A stretch of 64,000 nucleotides of DNA, from positions 3,481,315-3,545,314 of the forward strand of contig BROE01000019.1 of assembly GCA_036571765.1 (NCBI GenBank). The letters run 5' to 3'. Below the pieces are notes generated by a model. That model did no database searches. It saw only the letters and a list, made by a program, of their open reading frames with translations, and was not told where the DNA came from. A program made the position numbers and the translations under genes. This DNA comes from Plecoglossus altivelis. Its lineage: Eukaryota > Chordata > Actinopteri > Osmeriformes > Plecoglossidae. Shown piece by piece: positions 1 through 14,700 of this stretch. Numbering within the stretch: position 1 is the stretch's first letter; every line of letters begins with the position of its first letter.

Positions 1-2153
1 TGATGTATGCAGTATATCATTAGATACAAAGTAAGTCTGTGTGCAGTGTGTGCAAAAATTGCGCGCGTCCACGCGCGTGTCATTTCCTTTGGATGAGTGT
101 GAATATAAGTATAGCTGTCCTGACATCCTATTTAATGCAGCCCTCCAAGCCAAAGCTCTTTGCGTTGTCAGATTATATCGCCAGGACTGTCCATCTTTAC
201 AGAATCACACCTTGAACGCTGCACGGAATCCTTAGGTTACGATATGCCTCTTTTGCCTGCTTTTTTACATCAGACGTAAACGTCCGTTTGAAATACAAGT
301 CTTGATATATTCATGGTTAAAAGATAAAAGATTGAAAGGACAGAATCCCAAACAAAAGACAAGTGCTGAGATTCAGCTGGCTGATTCTTGCTCCAGCTGT
401 AGAGCCTCAGTGTGTTCAGATGTCCCCGATAAAAGACCTCTCCAAACTCAAGCAGGAGGAAAACAGGATGAGAGAGAGGGACAGAGAGTGTGTGTGTGTG
501 TCTATGTGTGTGTGACAGAGAGGGAGAGAAAGAGATGCAGAGCGAGAGAGAGATGTCAGGAGACGGGGCTAACTACAGTAAGTGACTAAGCAGCGCAACA
601 GACTGTGGTCTTGAAACACGTCTACTGTAAGTGTACAGCCTGTCTACCCCCCCCCCCTGCCGCTGACCCAGCACAGATTGTCTGAGGGTGTATCAAGCCA
701 AAACACCACTCGTCAAACTTCAACGCTTTCACTGAAACTCAGGATTGGCGGGCACGCTTTCGCGAGCAACCTCCACAGACGGCGGTGCGGGGGGAATCCG
801 TTCGTCGAGATGTGGCACGACGATGGCCCCCGTGGAATCGCTCGCCATCCGCTTGCCATCGACGCGCAGCGCTCGTGGCGCCCGTCTTTCAGCCTCCTCT
901 GAGCATGCTATTGGGGGAGTTTGAAGCAGTGAGAGGGAGAGGCAGGTGCCATTAGGCTGCCATGTGCTTTCTAAAGACTTGAATTTACAGTGAATGTGAT
1001 GGTCTCCGCGCCTAATGAGCCATGGCAGGCCTCTTCCTAGAGCTGGGAGGACAAGTGGGAGCCTCCAACCATTAGAAGTCAACTTGGTAATTATGGGCTT
1101 GTTGAGGCCTCCAGAATGAAGCAATGCCAAGGGTGCTAAAGACATGAGTGCTCATGCTCCAACACTTGCTTCCTCTAATTAGGTAGCAGAATGTCATTGT
1201 TTAAGTGTGCGGACGTAATGCGGTCTTAAACGAACATGAAACGTCCCTGGAATATGGTGATTATCTGACCGTGAGGTCAGAGCATTAGACTTATTATTGG
1301 AAATCGGGAGTAAAGCAAGATGCGAAAGTCTGCTGCATTATTTCCTATGCTACCACTGACTCTGGCTGATGTCAAACCAGCCTGTGAGACATGGACATTT
1401 CCGAATGCACATCATTCAAAGAGAAACATGCCAGTGTTACACAGTCTATGCATGTCGGAGATGACGATTATTTACCTCAGGCACAGTTACTGCAGCCTAG
1501 TGTCCCTTGAATGAAGTCCTTCAGTTTCAGACTGGGACCTACAGGTTGCGTAAACAAACGGAAGCTTTGCCACGCAAACAAAACAAGACTGACTCATTTG
1601 CCTTGCGTTCAATCCAAGCCACAAGTGTTTACTAAAAGGAACGGGCCCCTTTTTTACCATCAAACATAATCAGTAACGGGGGCGTGTAGGTACAGACAAG
1701 AATTGTCTTTCTTAAAGCTACTGGAAATAGATGGGGGGGGGTATGAAAGCTTTTCATGTCATCATGTCAATTATGATGGACTAAAAACACATGCGCAAAG
1801 GCTCCCCAGAGCTGCAGCGAGTCTCTGGTGTTATAGAGGATGTCGTATCATGTAGGATAGAGAATTAGACCTGCACGGTCTACGTTGCTCGCATGAATCA
1901 TGTCTGGTATGTCTGTTTCATGCTGTCCTTTACCTGTGAGCAACACGTTTCACAATTGACTTCACGTCTCAGGTCCCAGTCTATTAAAGTCCTCACAAGG
2001 TTCTCCATTAGTTTCCTGTTTTTAGATCTTCCGGCTCTCATAGAAAGAATTCAACCGCATTGAATATTGAATACTGTGCAAAGGAACGATTTGCTTGCAG
2101 TTTTTCGGAACCCCCTGTGGTTAATATTCACACACAGCTAAACTCCTAAATCC

Positions 2154-2192
2154 CTTGACTTGACTCGACTTGACTTGACTCAACTTGACTCA
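2154..2192. repeat. Pentanucleotide microsatellite, TTGAC-type
   Basis: About eight imperfect copies of a TTGAC/TCGAC/CAACT-like pentamer lie in tandem within the gabrb2 intron. The copies vary by single bases, indicating an old repeat. Confidence 0.7.
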
Positions 2193-3842
2193 TCTCACTA
2201 TTCATTAGATTGAGCTTCTGTATTGAGTTATATTTTGGAGCGAAAAACCTGAAGTTAACATACACTGAAGGGTGCCCTAAATACACTCAATGGATGTAAA
2301 AAATAAACAAATACATACATACAAAGATTGATGTTGTAGTGATGATTCTCACATCTTAGACCTCATATTAACAACATAATGGAAGCAGAAATCAATACGT
2401 TGGTGATAACTAAAGTGGGACTATGGAACAGCTTTTATGAGGCTCTGCACTCTCCAGCTATGTACCTGCCAGCAAACCTGATCCACTCCTCAATTCCCTT
2501 CACTTTCAACACAAAATATCAGTGATGGTCCAGCGGGTTGTACTAAGCCACTAACGTATTACTGTACTACAGTAAGACCAGCTTACTGCACAGTACAACA
2601 ATGCATGCACAATGAATAAGCAGCCATATTCAATGACAGGCACCCTGGGCCATACTGGGTGTAATATCGAAAGACAATTATGTTGGTTTCAGATGGTTTC
2701 TTTGGTTAGGGAAAACACAAATTATAATTAACTTCATCTGGATTTCCAAATGTCTTTCATAAGCATGTCATTGTGTACGAATGTACTGCGCAATGAATGG
2801 CATCATTATTTCACATTGGTTGCTTCTACTAGTCACTGATAATGCATTACCCACGGCAGTATATGTGTCAGACAGCATGAAAAAGGTTTCTTCTACCTCC
2901 TCATCATCATCACCATCATCCTCATCATGACTGCGCTCAGCGTCATCGTCAGCAATAGTCCGTCTAGTCTTAATTACATTTAAACTGGATTGGCAATAAT
3001 AAAAACCGACTTAGAATGTGTCCATCTGTGTAATCTCAAGCGTTCTACTGGAATTTAAATAGATTACCAACCTCACAGAGAGGTATACCAACCCAAAGGG
3101 ATGAATAATGCAGGACGGCTGGTTGTTCGACTGCCACTCTCTGCCCACACAATCTCTCTCCAGTAAATCCCAATGTAAAACAAGTTGTTTTGCCCTGAAT
3201 GATGCATGACCAAACCATATGTAATGTATACAAAGTCAGTGTGTGGAGACCTCCCCTGTGGTTTCCCCCTGAAGTCTTCAGGTGGAAGACGCTGGGAAAA
3301 CTGACCCCAGCGATTAAAAAATAAATACATAAAGCGATTTGCGAGTCAAAGGGACCCAAGGCGCCGTTTCGGGTTCAGTCGACTGAACGTGAGATCGTTG
3401 CAATGCAGGAGACCCATGCGTTGAACTCTGACACAAAAACCTAGATAATAAATAAGGGGGAATCCATCAAAACATATTCAATATTTCATGGAAAGGTGCA
3501 CTGCTTGTGAATTCAAGGTCAAATGCCTTGTTAAGAACATTAGTGACGGTTCACATTCATCACTACATCTGAAGTGAAACGTACTGCAACAGTGTGTACA
3601 TTATTGAGTAACATTATAGTGTATATTTTCAGCAGCTCATTTTAGACCATTTGTAGCTTTACATTTAAATCCAGGACAACCGCAAAGACATAGACGTAAA
3701 GGAGTCAGGGAAAAAAACACAACCCGCGGCCTGCATACAACCAGTTTTCCTCCAGTCAAATGTGTCTCAATACACTTGTTTCCATGTACTGTGCCCCTCC
3801 CCACCCATAGTATCCTCTAATCTGACACAGCTCCTCTGGCTA

Positions 3843-3886
3843 GCTCTCTCTCTGTCTCTCTCTTGGTCTCTCTCTCTCTCTCTCTG
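3843..3886. repeat. (TC)n microsatellite
   Basis: Interrupted CT dinucleotide tract in gabrb2 intron 3; purine-rich on the transcribed (minus) sense strand. Confidence 0.85.
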
Positions 3887-5169
3887 TTTGCTTTCATTAC
3901 GTAACACAAGCAGTCATTCCCCTCAGGAGGTATATTTCCCAATTGGGGTTTGATGACTAAACCCAAGTGGGGACCAAGGGGGGGGGGGGTGACCCAGGCA
4001 AGAAGCCCCTCCCCATCATCAGCACCACAACACTGACACATTCTGACATCCACATAAGCTCCAGCCACTGGACATTCCTGAAAGGCTCCTGTACCATCCT
4101 GGAATCTTTGTCACCCACTAGCCACAGGGCCCAGTGGGATCAAAACAAAGAACAAAACACGCGGGGTCTGAAGATGCCTGCGCTTCGGTCGCTTAACGTC
4201 CACAACAGACTTGACGTCGTCACGGTGCCTCAAGCTATGATGTCACACATTGGGCTGTTTCTGGATTTGAAGCCTCTGTGTCTGGACCTCCAGAGGTTTT
4301 CTCTGTTCGTGGATCGATTGTGGCCCATCACCCAGGAGTCTCCTAACCTGGAGCCCGGAGCCTCCGCAACTCTGCACGGCTTATCCGTCGGACATCAAGC
4401 CATTTCACTCCTACTTGAAGAATATTGACCCGCCACCCATCAGTTGTGCTGCAGCTCCACCCTTAGCGTGCCTTCCGGGGAGATGCCGGGAAATAGATTT
4501 CAGACAGCGTCGCAGATGGAGAGTTAATGTTGTTTTAAAGCACTCAGGTTCAGGGGAGAGATTATAAATGCTGTATAAACTTATCGACAGACTTTCATCT
4601 CCTGACTCCTGGCTTAACAAAACGCCATCCAAAGACGTTAAGTCCATTCAATCAAAGCCCTTTGTTCTCAAGTCACATCCCAAGATATGAAAAGGAAACG
4701 ACAGCCCCGAAATAAGGAAATATCCCTTCATATCAACGACATACAGTGGAGGTAATGTATGGTGGAAGTGCCTCTATGCTGTACAGTATGCAGGCTTCCC
4801 TGGGTCCGTGCAGTCTGTGTTTTCCATGACATTTCACTGTGATATCTTGATTTCCTCAGCTGCAGGAGGGGAATGTGGTCTCTTCTAAAATGGAGGGGCT
4901 CTGCATTCTAAGCACCTTCCCTCTCCAATCAATAAGCTCCTCTTGACCTTTGTCTGCATCAATAATAGTATTTCTGACTTTTTAGACAGGGATGAGAAGT
5001 TGAGCTCATCCTTATCCTCCCCATTTCTCTCCCCTAGAGCACCAATAGCCATAACACCGCTGGTAGTAAGGCGAGAAGGCTAGGCGGCGAACAATTAAGG
5101 CATGTTATTACAATGGCAAGGAACACGCGAGTCAGAGAAGGGTGTGTGAGCGAGCAAGAGCACTTCGAG

Positions 5170-5172
<3 letters not shown>

Positions 5173-5225
<53 letters not shown>

Positions 5226-5240
5226 GAAGAGAGAGAGAGA
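5173..5240. repeat. (GA)n microsatellite
   Basis: A near-perfect GA tract of about 50 nt followed by degenerate GA repeats. It reads as CT on the gabrb2 sense strand and creates long but meaningless open frames on both strands. Confidence 0.93.
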
Positions 5241-5526
5241 CGAAGGCAGAGAAAGAAGCAGCAAAGCAACGACAAAGGCAAACAAAAAGGTTTCCAACAA
5301 TGATTCCCTTTCGTCTGTTCACGAGCTGAGGGTTCGCCTCACCAAGTGTCCTCCACAGCACTGGACATACGGTTGTATTTGTATGCTGCCTGTGTCCTTT
5401 CCTCTGTGTGTCTGTGGATGAGTCATGTGAAGCTGCAGGAGCGTGAGGTGCATGACCTTCCCTCCAACGTTACTGACGCTGCCTCTCCAAATGGCAGCGT
5501 GTTAATGTCAGCACACTTCCTAAAAT

Positions 5527-5578
5527 GCACACACACACACACAGGCACATGCACACACACACACACACACACACACAC
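5527..5578. repeat. (CA)n microsatellite
   Basis: Two CA blocks separated by a short GGCATG interruption, within gabrb2 intron 3. Confidence 0.92.
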
Positions 5579-6845
5579 TGAGGCATATCCTGACTGACCC
5601 TAGAAGCCTTCCGTGGCCCAGCTTTACATCTGACCTTTGCTCTCCTCCCCAGGCCAGGTAGCAGGACAGAAGCACAGCAAACAGCCCGGGTGGTGTGGAT
5701 TCAAGCACGACACCCGCAAAAGTCTACCCAGGTACAGTTCTGTATTCCTGGCTGTGTTGAAGACAGCGCAGCACAGATGGCTGTCTGCAAAGAAGGTATA
5801 ACAACCTCAACAAGCGGGGACAGATTTCCGGAATCAACACTCCTCTAACACCGTTGAGATTACTCAACGATGTGTTTACATGATCCAGGCTCGTAAGGTC
5901 TAAACACCGAAGGTCCATGGAGAGGACAACATTTTAATAAGACCTTTACTCAGGCTGTAGTCCTGCAGTATCCCCACAGGGAAACACAGCTGTAACATTA
6001 ATGTGTTTTTAGCCGAAGCACCAGCTCCTGCTAGGCTCCTATGATTGGACGTGTGGAGAAGAAAGAGATGCTCCCATCTCTGTGATCTGAAGAGGGTCTG
6101 GCAGATCTAGGAGGCCGGAGATCAAAGGGGCGCTGCCCTCTACAGGCCAGGCCCCTTGCTGGTCAAGCGGGGTCAAACATCTCGTTGGTATGGGAGATGG
6201 ACCTCAGGGCAACGGCTACTGAGACGCTCTAAGAGTTTGATCAAAGAAACATGCTCTAGATGTTTTGATTTCTCCTATCACAGCTGGACAAGGGCCTGGT
6301 GGGAGATGTAGTAGGCGCCGCACAACCCCTATGGTGCAATGTGAAGGTAATGATCCGGTGAAGATCTGAAGGCCCAGTCAGACGCACATTTTCTGTGTTT
6401 ACCCCCGCTTCAGCTGTGTGAACAACCACTTAGTAAAGATCCCTGAGCAAATGTGTGCAGAGCGATGAAGGTAAAATCCATCATTATCTAAAACAACATC
6501 CCAGATGCTTTCATAGGACTCCCGGTCAGCCAATCAAAAGCACATATCAGTCCCTTTAATTACAAGGCCGAACGGAAGATCCAAAATCGTTCCAAGGACA
6601 ACTTTTGGTCAATCAGACAAACACCATTTGAAGCAATGCCCATCCGATAGCAGTCCTAAGCCCCAGGTTGGAGGGGGCCCACGGGTGAGAAGAGCAGTGG
6701 GGGGAGGGAGTCATGGGGGTCTGAGCGGTGTGTTGCTTTAGTCTCTTGCCTTTGTCACGCTGTGGAAGATCTTCAATACGGATGAATGCACACAAGTCTC
6801 AGAGCCAGGCCAGTTGCAGTGCGGAGGGCAGTCGACCAGTGACCA

Positions 6846-6887
6846 GTGTGTGTGCGTGTGTGTGCGCTGTGTGTGTGTGTGTGTGTC
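6846..6887. repeat. (GT)n microsatellite
   Basis: Interrupted GT tract with two CG/GC interruptions, within gabrb2 intron 3. Confidence 0.88.
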
Positions 6888-7851
6888 AGACAACTATAAA
6901 GCATAGAAGGCAAGGGGGCTGTTTGTATGAGCAGCAACTGAGATATTTGTGATCCGATAACTATGTGCCCTGCATGGTAATCTGAAACACAGTCATGACA
7001 AATCCAGAGATTTTGGGTGCTGGTGTTAGAAATACCCCCATAATTGCTCACTAACAACATACAATTAGTCACTACTAACCACAATCCCTTCAAAGCAACA
7101 AGCCTGACTGTAAACCCACTGGAGCAGAATATCTCACAGAGAACACACCTGCAGCCATATAAGTAATGCACGACTGAAAACATAATTATGTATGTTGTCC
7201 CAAATTTCATCTCCAGGGTTGATGGGGACGGTGACCTTATCCTCCACATGGAGAGAATGTGTCCTTCACTGGCATGCAGTTCACAACGCATAACACTAGG
7301 GGATGCTCTTGCATGAAGTAAAACTTTGTCTGCAGTCAAGAAGTTCCTCCAGAACTAGTATTTACACCCAACTAGTGTTTCTAAAACTGTTTAAGATAAT
7401 TCCTGTAGGTTCGAGTCTCATTAGCAAATAGGTTGCCGACACGTTATGTGTATGTCTTGAGTTGTGATCTATTGATCTGTGTCACGCTGCAACACTGTTG
7501 CTGCGCATTCTGAAAATGATTTCCAAAAACCTTAGAGAATTCAATGATAATTGAGTGTTAATATATCAACGAAGTTTACATATGCAACATAGAAGAGATA
7601 ACGTCGAATCTGATTTACACTCTCACCTGTCATTGGTTAGGTAAGCTTTATGTCTGTTCTGATTTAGCTGACCTTCTTCAAACATTAAAAGTTAAATGGC
7701 ACCGCTGTGATCAATGGAAGGAACAGTCCAGCGTCGGTACTGAGCGTGTGGTAACTTGGGGTTCCCCAGGAGAGATAAGCAAAGCTACTGTTGTGGATCA
7801 GTGATCACAATGCTCACTAATGATTAGGGTGGGTGATAATTGAACACTTAC

Positions 7852-8967
<1,116 letters not shown>

Positions 8968-9025
8968 TCAGTGAAGGCAGACGAGAAGCAACTTATTCTG
9001 GCCAGTGCAGTAATTCCAATGTGGG

Positions 9026-9036
9026 GCGCATGCGCA
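9026..9036. promoter_or_regulatory. NRF-1-type palindrome upstream of gabrb2
   Basis: GCGCATGCGCA is a perfect match to the core of the nuclear respiratory factor 1 consensus. Its first base is 81 bp from the gabrb2 start codon on the 5' side of that gene, so it sits in the proximal promoter or 5' UTR. NRF-1 control of a paralogous beta-subunit gene (GABRB1) has been described in neurons as I recall. Occupancy here is inference. A looser relative (gatgcgcgaacgcgcac) occurs near 9740-9757. Confidence 0.55.
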
Positions 9037-9374
9037 TACTCTACCACAACATCAAGGAGCCGCGGCTGCTGATGCTGGTGGTGGTAGAGCAATTTCCTTG
9101 CCACAGAGGAAATTTAAAGGGGAAAGCGGAGCAAACAAGTTGGTGAGAGGCAAACGAAGGTCTCATTCCATTCATGACATTGAAATAGTGTGAACCTTAA
9201 CGTTCAAACAACCACGTTTTTGTGAATTATTTAACTTGAGCAAACGTCTGGAATTAATCATGATTTGACGATTTGTATGACTATCTTCTTGCATGTGTAA
9301 GATGCAGAAATGAGTAATAAGATTAGTCAATTATAGACTAACATTTACATGAAGACCTCTCCTCTTGGCCGTAA

Positions 9375-9407
<33 letters not shown>

Positions 9408-9420
9408 AGGAGACAGAGAA

Positions 9421-9476
<56 letters not shown>

Positions 9477-9480
9477 TGTG
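9375..9480. repeat. Compound (GT)n(GA)n microsatellite
   Basis: A GT run passes directly into GA runs (about 9390-9474, with a short interruption). It lies 430-530 bp upstream of the gabrb2 start codon, close enough to affect promoter spacing. Confidence 0.93.
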
Positions 9481-10320
9481 TAAAGTAGTAGGAAGGATGC
9501 GCGTGGGTTCCTGTGAGCGTGTTTCGAGGTACTGCGAAAGAGAAACGAGCGAACAAGACGAGTTTTCTCACTCGTTTTCTCACTCACTGTGGTGCATCTT
9601 GATAAATAGCACCCAGTTGTGTTAACCACAGAAAGGTAAACGAATTAATTTGAATACACCTGCTATTTAATGAATCGACATCTTTGTCTCCCAATTTATT
9701 ATCAATTGCACATCAACCATCCCGCGCATTTTCCGCCTTTGATGCGCGAACGCGCACATTAAGTCATCAACTACTGACGAAAAGTACATTTCTAATAAGC
9801 GCATGAGATAATTGTTTTCACATGACATACAAGACTGAGATGTGCTGTACAGGACATCCTACGCACCTCAGAGCCAACGCTTTTGATGTTCTGCCCACTT
9901 TCGAACAGGTCGTGAGCTTCTGCATAAAAGTGAACACTCAAACAGTAGGTCGCTGATCATTATACTCTGCAAGGGTTGGAGCGCAAGGGAGGTCTCTGGT
10001 GGACAGTACAAATAACTGATAAATGCATGTTTTTCTCATCAGTTATTCATTGACCAATAAACCAACAGTAGAGCTCATTATCAAGTGAAACAAGTTTGTT
10101 TGGGGGGAAATCCCAAATACTTCACATCTCTGTGGTGACATTTCTCCTTCACGTGTACTCATGCTTACATTTGATTTGGTGGCATGCGGTTTGGTCTGCT
10201 AATTGAAGGGTTATGATTTGTCACCACAATATTCGCAAAAAGAGACTTTAACTGTAATGATACATAGCTTTTGACGAAGCGTTAAAATATTCCATTTGTT
10301 GATAACTCAGCTTTAACATC

Positions 10321-10462
10321 CACTCATTTATCCATGCATCATCCATCTTGCCATCTTTCCATCCACCCATCTGTCTATTCATCCATTCTTCTATCCCTTC
10401 ACTTCATCTACCTAGGAATTTATGCATGCATGCATGCAAATAAACAAATAAATAAATACCCT
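10321..10462. repeat. ATCC / TGCA / AAAT low-complexity cluster
   Basis: Degenerate CATC/ATCC tetramers (about 10321-10400) are followed by a short GCAT run (10423-10438) and AAAT/AATA repeats to about 10460. Confidence 0.75.
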
Positions 10463-11841
10463 CTTTCACTCATTAATTAAGTTAAATGTTGATTGCTTTT
10501 GCCCTGTGGTCCCTGCGTCTACAGTAACAATTTAAGCAAGACTTATTTGATGTAGCATTCCTAGGAACGACCCTCCAATGTGCAGCTGTTGATTTGGTGT
10601 ATTTTACAGAGTGGCTTTTTAATGAGTTTTCACCTCAAGGTCAGCCTTTCTCCATCTCAACACAGTAGGGTAAAGAGCTCTGGGATAATGAGGAGCGGAG
10701 TTTTTTTCTCACTTTTCAAAATCAAACACGTTGGCCTCACTTTGTCCTGACATTACATTAGAAATGTGCTCTATGTGATGTCCTGTCTGCTATCTGACGC
10801 AGTGGTGTTTGTGTGTGGTCCTCTCTGTAAACCAAGGGCTTGTTTGCTGGAATCCAGGGTCCTGATGAGGGGCTCTCTCTGGGCTGTGTGTGGAGGGTAT
10901 CTGAGTACACAGATAACACATCGCAGCTCATCATCTGCCATGACTTTGGCACTCGGCAACATTCTACGTGCCAGTAACAGAATACATGTGAAAAGTCATT
11001 TTAATCTGTCATCTGTGTTGGCACTTTCCATGTTGAAAAAATGTATGGTGAGGCTTCATGTGGCAAAACGCAGGGAAACGTGGTAAATAATGGTTAAAGT
11101 TGTATGAGGACGTGAAAACAAACAATAAACCCATATTCCAGAAACATCAAATATTCAAAAGTAACAAAATTAGTTATTAGAAATGAGGCTTAACATCATT
11201 ATTCTTGTCTTTAAAACAAGGGGGGAAAGCTGTTTAGAAAAGGTTGCATACGCCAAAGCTGTCTCCTCAGAACACTTCAGATGTGAAGACAACAAAGCCC
11301 ACTGGCCAATCTCCTTTGGCTCGCTGGCCCTCTCACTCAACAGGGGGCGCCACCTGCGGCAGCTCAAGGTGACAGCGCCCTTCAGCGCCAGCAGACGATG
11401 ACCATGGATGCCAGCCCTGTCAGAGGACTCTGGGTGAGTGTCAGCTTTACCCACAGTTGGGAAGATTTACCTGAGTTCTCGTGCCAGAAAACTGCCTTTT
11501 GGTAACTTGGCTTCCCTTCAAGGTTAGCATGTTACAACAGATGGTACTTTGCCATTTGTTCTGCAGTTAGTTTATTGTTTATGCCAGTGTCCTTACGTAC
11601 TCGCATTTGACTAAGATATATGAGGGGTTTTCTTTTTTTTCCCTTTTGCTTAACCCAGCATCACGTGAGGCTTCACTCTCTGGGCGCTGTTCCAGGGGTT
11701 CATTGTGGCTGGTCTCACGACGCTGCCCTCTGCCTGCTGAGATGAACACAGAGGAACCCAGCACCACTGCTGCAGGCAGGCTTCCTGACTTTGACTTGAC
11801 ACCCAAGTTTCTTCTTTCTTTTTTTTTGGTAACTAGGAGCA

Positions 11842-12070
11842 GTTACCATAGAGACTGTATAATAATGCTATTCCTACACCTGCTGTAGGAGGAGAATCGT
11901 ATTTATGGCTCTGCAGTGTGTCTACATATTGCGTTAAGAGTATCGTGGATATACACTTTAAGTAATTATGTAATGGGTGGTCAAGTGCAAGTTTGTTTTT
12001 AACCGTTTTTGACGTTTTGATTTGAAGCAGATGCACTTAAAAAGAATTGGGCTAAATTCTGGGCTGCCAG
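11842..12070. repeat. Diverged direct repeat, copy 1
   Basis: This copy begins GTTACCATAGAGACTGTAT. It is collinear with copy 2 at 12462 through a CCTACA/TGTAGG hairpin, a GTAGGAGG motif, GGGTGGTCAAGTGCAAG and a CTGGGC segment. The strongest similarity is in the first 70 nt. A 7-bp inverted repeat (GGTAACT/AGTTACC, 11828-11847) sits at its left edge. The family is unknown to me. Confidence 0.5.
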
Positions 12071-12461
12071 TACGTGCACTGCACGCTGTCCATGGTGCTG
12101 AAGTAAAAAAAAACTGTCCATGGTTCGGAAGTTTACACAGGCATTTCGTCAGACATCAGTCTGTTAATCTATCGCAGGATTAAAATCCAGAGGCACCAGA
12201 GGTTGACGCTAGCACAACATATTATATGTGTCCAAGGAAGGAGGAGGAGAAGAGAGGGAAGGAGAGATGACTGAGTGACACAAATTGAGAGATAGAAACA
12301 GACAGAACTCTCGTTCTGACATCTCAACTGACCACATGTTCCTGTCAACACCTAAAAGGTTTGCAGCGCAGAACGTTTCGGGTGCATTTCTACCACTAAC
12401 TAGTGTCACAAACAAAATCTTTCTCCGTTGAAACATCACGATCTTCTTGAAAAGCAGATCT

Positions 12462-12665
12462 GTTACCATAGATACTGTATAATACAATTTGTTTCTACAC
12501 CATCCTCTGTAGGAGGTGGGTTATATTTATAGCAACACTGCATAATTACCAAATAGAGACACTCAACACAAAATACTCTGTGTTGGGTGATGAAATGCAG
12601 CATGGCCAGGACTTTCATTAGAGAGTGCAAAAGTATATAAATCCCAGATGTGGACCTGGGCAGAC
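12462..12665. repeat. Diverged direct repeat, copy 2
   Basis: This copy begins GTTACCATAGATACTGTAT and lies 620 bp from copy 1 in the same orientation. The CTACA/TGTAG hairpin arms are kept with a different loop. GTAGGAGG and GGGTGATGAAATGCAG follow at matching offsets. It could be an old tandem duplication or two members of a short interspersed repeat family. Confidence 0.5.
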
Positions 12666-14700
12666 AAAATGTTAGTGGTGTAGGAGTTAAGTAGCCAGTC
12701 TCATACACTTTGAAGAGCACTGTATAACAGTCATTTATTACTGTAACATTCACATCTGTGTTCTATCCCTAAACTGTGTGATTTGCTCAGAGAGCCAGTC
12801 TTAATTGCAACACTTTAGACTGAATATGATGAACTTGCATGAAGGTCGGACATTACACTATGTTCTCTGAAGGCAATTAGCAATAAGGACCTCTTTAACA
12901 GAGCCACTAAAATGCCCTTCAGAAGCGCTCTGTTCCGTTTGGCGCATCCTGACGACCACTGCCAACGCTCCTGAAAGCCCCGCACAGCTCAGCGGCCCTC
13001 GCAACTGGCTCTGCCTCAGTGCACTCTGGGACACTCATCAGACCCATTTGTCTGTCGTTCAGCCAGGCCAGGCCATCACGCCTCAACCACCCCCCCCTCG
13101 ACTCAGACACGAGACTGTGCCGCCATGCCCCTGCCCCCCCCCCTTACTCCCCTTAATGATGTGTGCTAGAAGCCCCTCTATTGACTGTATGTGAATGGAC
13201 CCCCCAGGCCCCTTAATGGACGACATGCCTCATAAAAGGGGAGATGAATAATGCCTGTGCCCACTGTTCGGTGCTTAAACTTTGCTGCCATGGAGGTGGA
13301 TTAGAGAGTAATGGCCCAGTCTGTGTCAGGACGATGGTGGCATTACTGTATATGGATGCCAAACAGCTTCCCGTCACTAGAATCAGCAATAAGCCTTTTC
13401 CTGAGAGGACTCCTGGCTCATGAACGAACAGCCATACAGCAATACAAATGACATCCCGCTTTCACACTGTTATCTTTACTACGACATTGATTCAGCTGTT
13501 GCTTCTGACATAGCTACCATCACTAAGTATGCTACTAGTTCTAAAACTATGTCTGGACATAGTACTAGTAGACGAAAGGAGCCTAATCTGGTTGCTAATC
13601 CCTATGTAGAACACAGGTACGGTATAAAGTAAAGGACAGTGATTCTATCGCATCTGTCTTTGTCCTTTGCGTTCAAGATGGTGTTCGTGTATTGAGATCA
13701 TTTATCCTCATTGTCTGCTCTTTCTTGTCTGGAAAAAAGAAGAGATTATTATTATATAAGATACATTTACTGTACAAATCAACCGTGACTGTAATATTAT
13801 GTTACATAAGTAATTTACAACAGTTTTGAGTTGTCATAAGAATATACTGAACATTAATCTCGGTCCAATGTATTATAGATTAAGTGGCTAATGTGACCAG
13901 ACACAAAGGGAGAGTTTAAAAATGACTGTTTTCAACATTTTACTACAAAAAGCACTTTATATGAAATCAAATGTCCCATATTTTCTTTTAGTGTAGAATG
14001 TAAACTGCTATCCTTTTGATGACAGCAGTCCTCAAGAGCACAGCACAACCAAATTAGCACTGAAGCAAAACAGACGATGGGTTTTGTAAGAAAATAGGTT
14101 TCAGGTTATGTAGCCACCAGTAGAAGAGTAGAGTGCGCTATGTCCCTCCCACTCTTCACTACCACCTCCGCAATCTGATTCACAGCAGTCCACTTTTATC
14201 TACTACTACAGTAAAATCTCATTTCTATTTGTTGACACATGCTGCAGTGTGTTTGGCTGGGTGTAATAAGTGTGTCAAAATGGACTGGATTTAGAGGAGT
14301 TAGCGGTGACCTGGGTCAGCACGCACTGTGGACCAACTCTGTCTTTTAAACTTGGATAAGAATTGAAATCTTTAGTGTTTTCACAAATCAATTGAAACCC
14401 TCTCTGGTGTAATCTGTTGCAGGATATTTTAGCCTTTTTTTAAATCTCCAAGCGAGTCTTTGCTAATTCCCTGTCAAAACTATCACTGGCTTTCTTTCTT
14501 CTAATCTCCCATAATGCCTTATTCGATTATTGTCAATGCCCTCCGTCCTTGGTCTACAGTCTCTTAAAACTCTTTAGTTTTTCAACTGAGCGAGTCAGAT
14601 GAGGCGCAACCGCACTGGTGAAGTCACTGTGGACTGGCGCAAATGCCTCGCGCTTCACACTAAGCCTTGTTGTGATCGGTTCTAAATATGCTTCTCAATC

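Larger units (their letters stand above)
1..7851 (-). other. gabrb2 intron 3 (incomplete), no coding exon seen
   Basis: This stretch lies 3' of gabrb2 exon 3 on the minus strand and extends beyond the window. I looked for the next beta exon (FQQAWRDKR, QLWVPDTYF motifs) and did not find it. The stretch holds a TTGAC-type pentanucleotide repeat (2154-2192), a TCA/TCC trinucleotide patch (about 2899-2930), CT, GA, CA and GT microsatellites, and otherwise unremarkable DNA. Open frames here, including a 153-codon one at 3967-4428, look random. Confidence 0.75.

Noticed and set aside
3967..4428. 153-codon open frame in gabrb2 intron 3
   Set aside because: No recognisable domain, start in a poly-G run, no splice or promoter context; length is possible by chance in 64 kb.
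7408..7420. GGTTCGAGTCTCA resembling a tRNA/SINE B box
   Set aside because: No A box at the proper distance upstream and no cloverleaf-forming arms.
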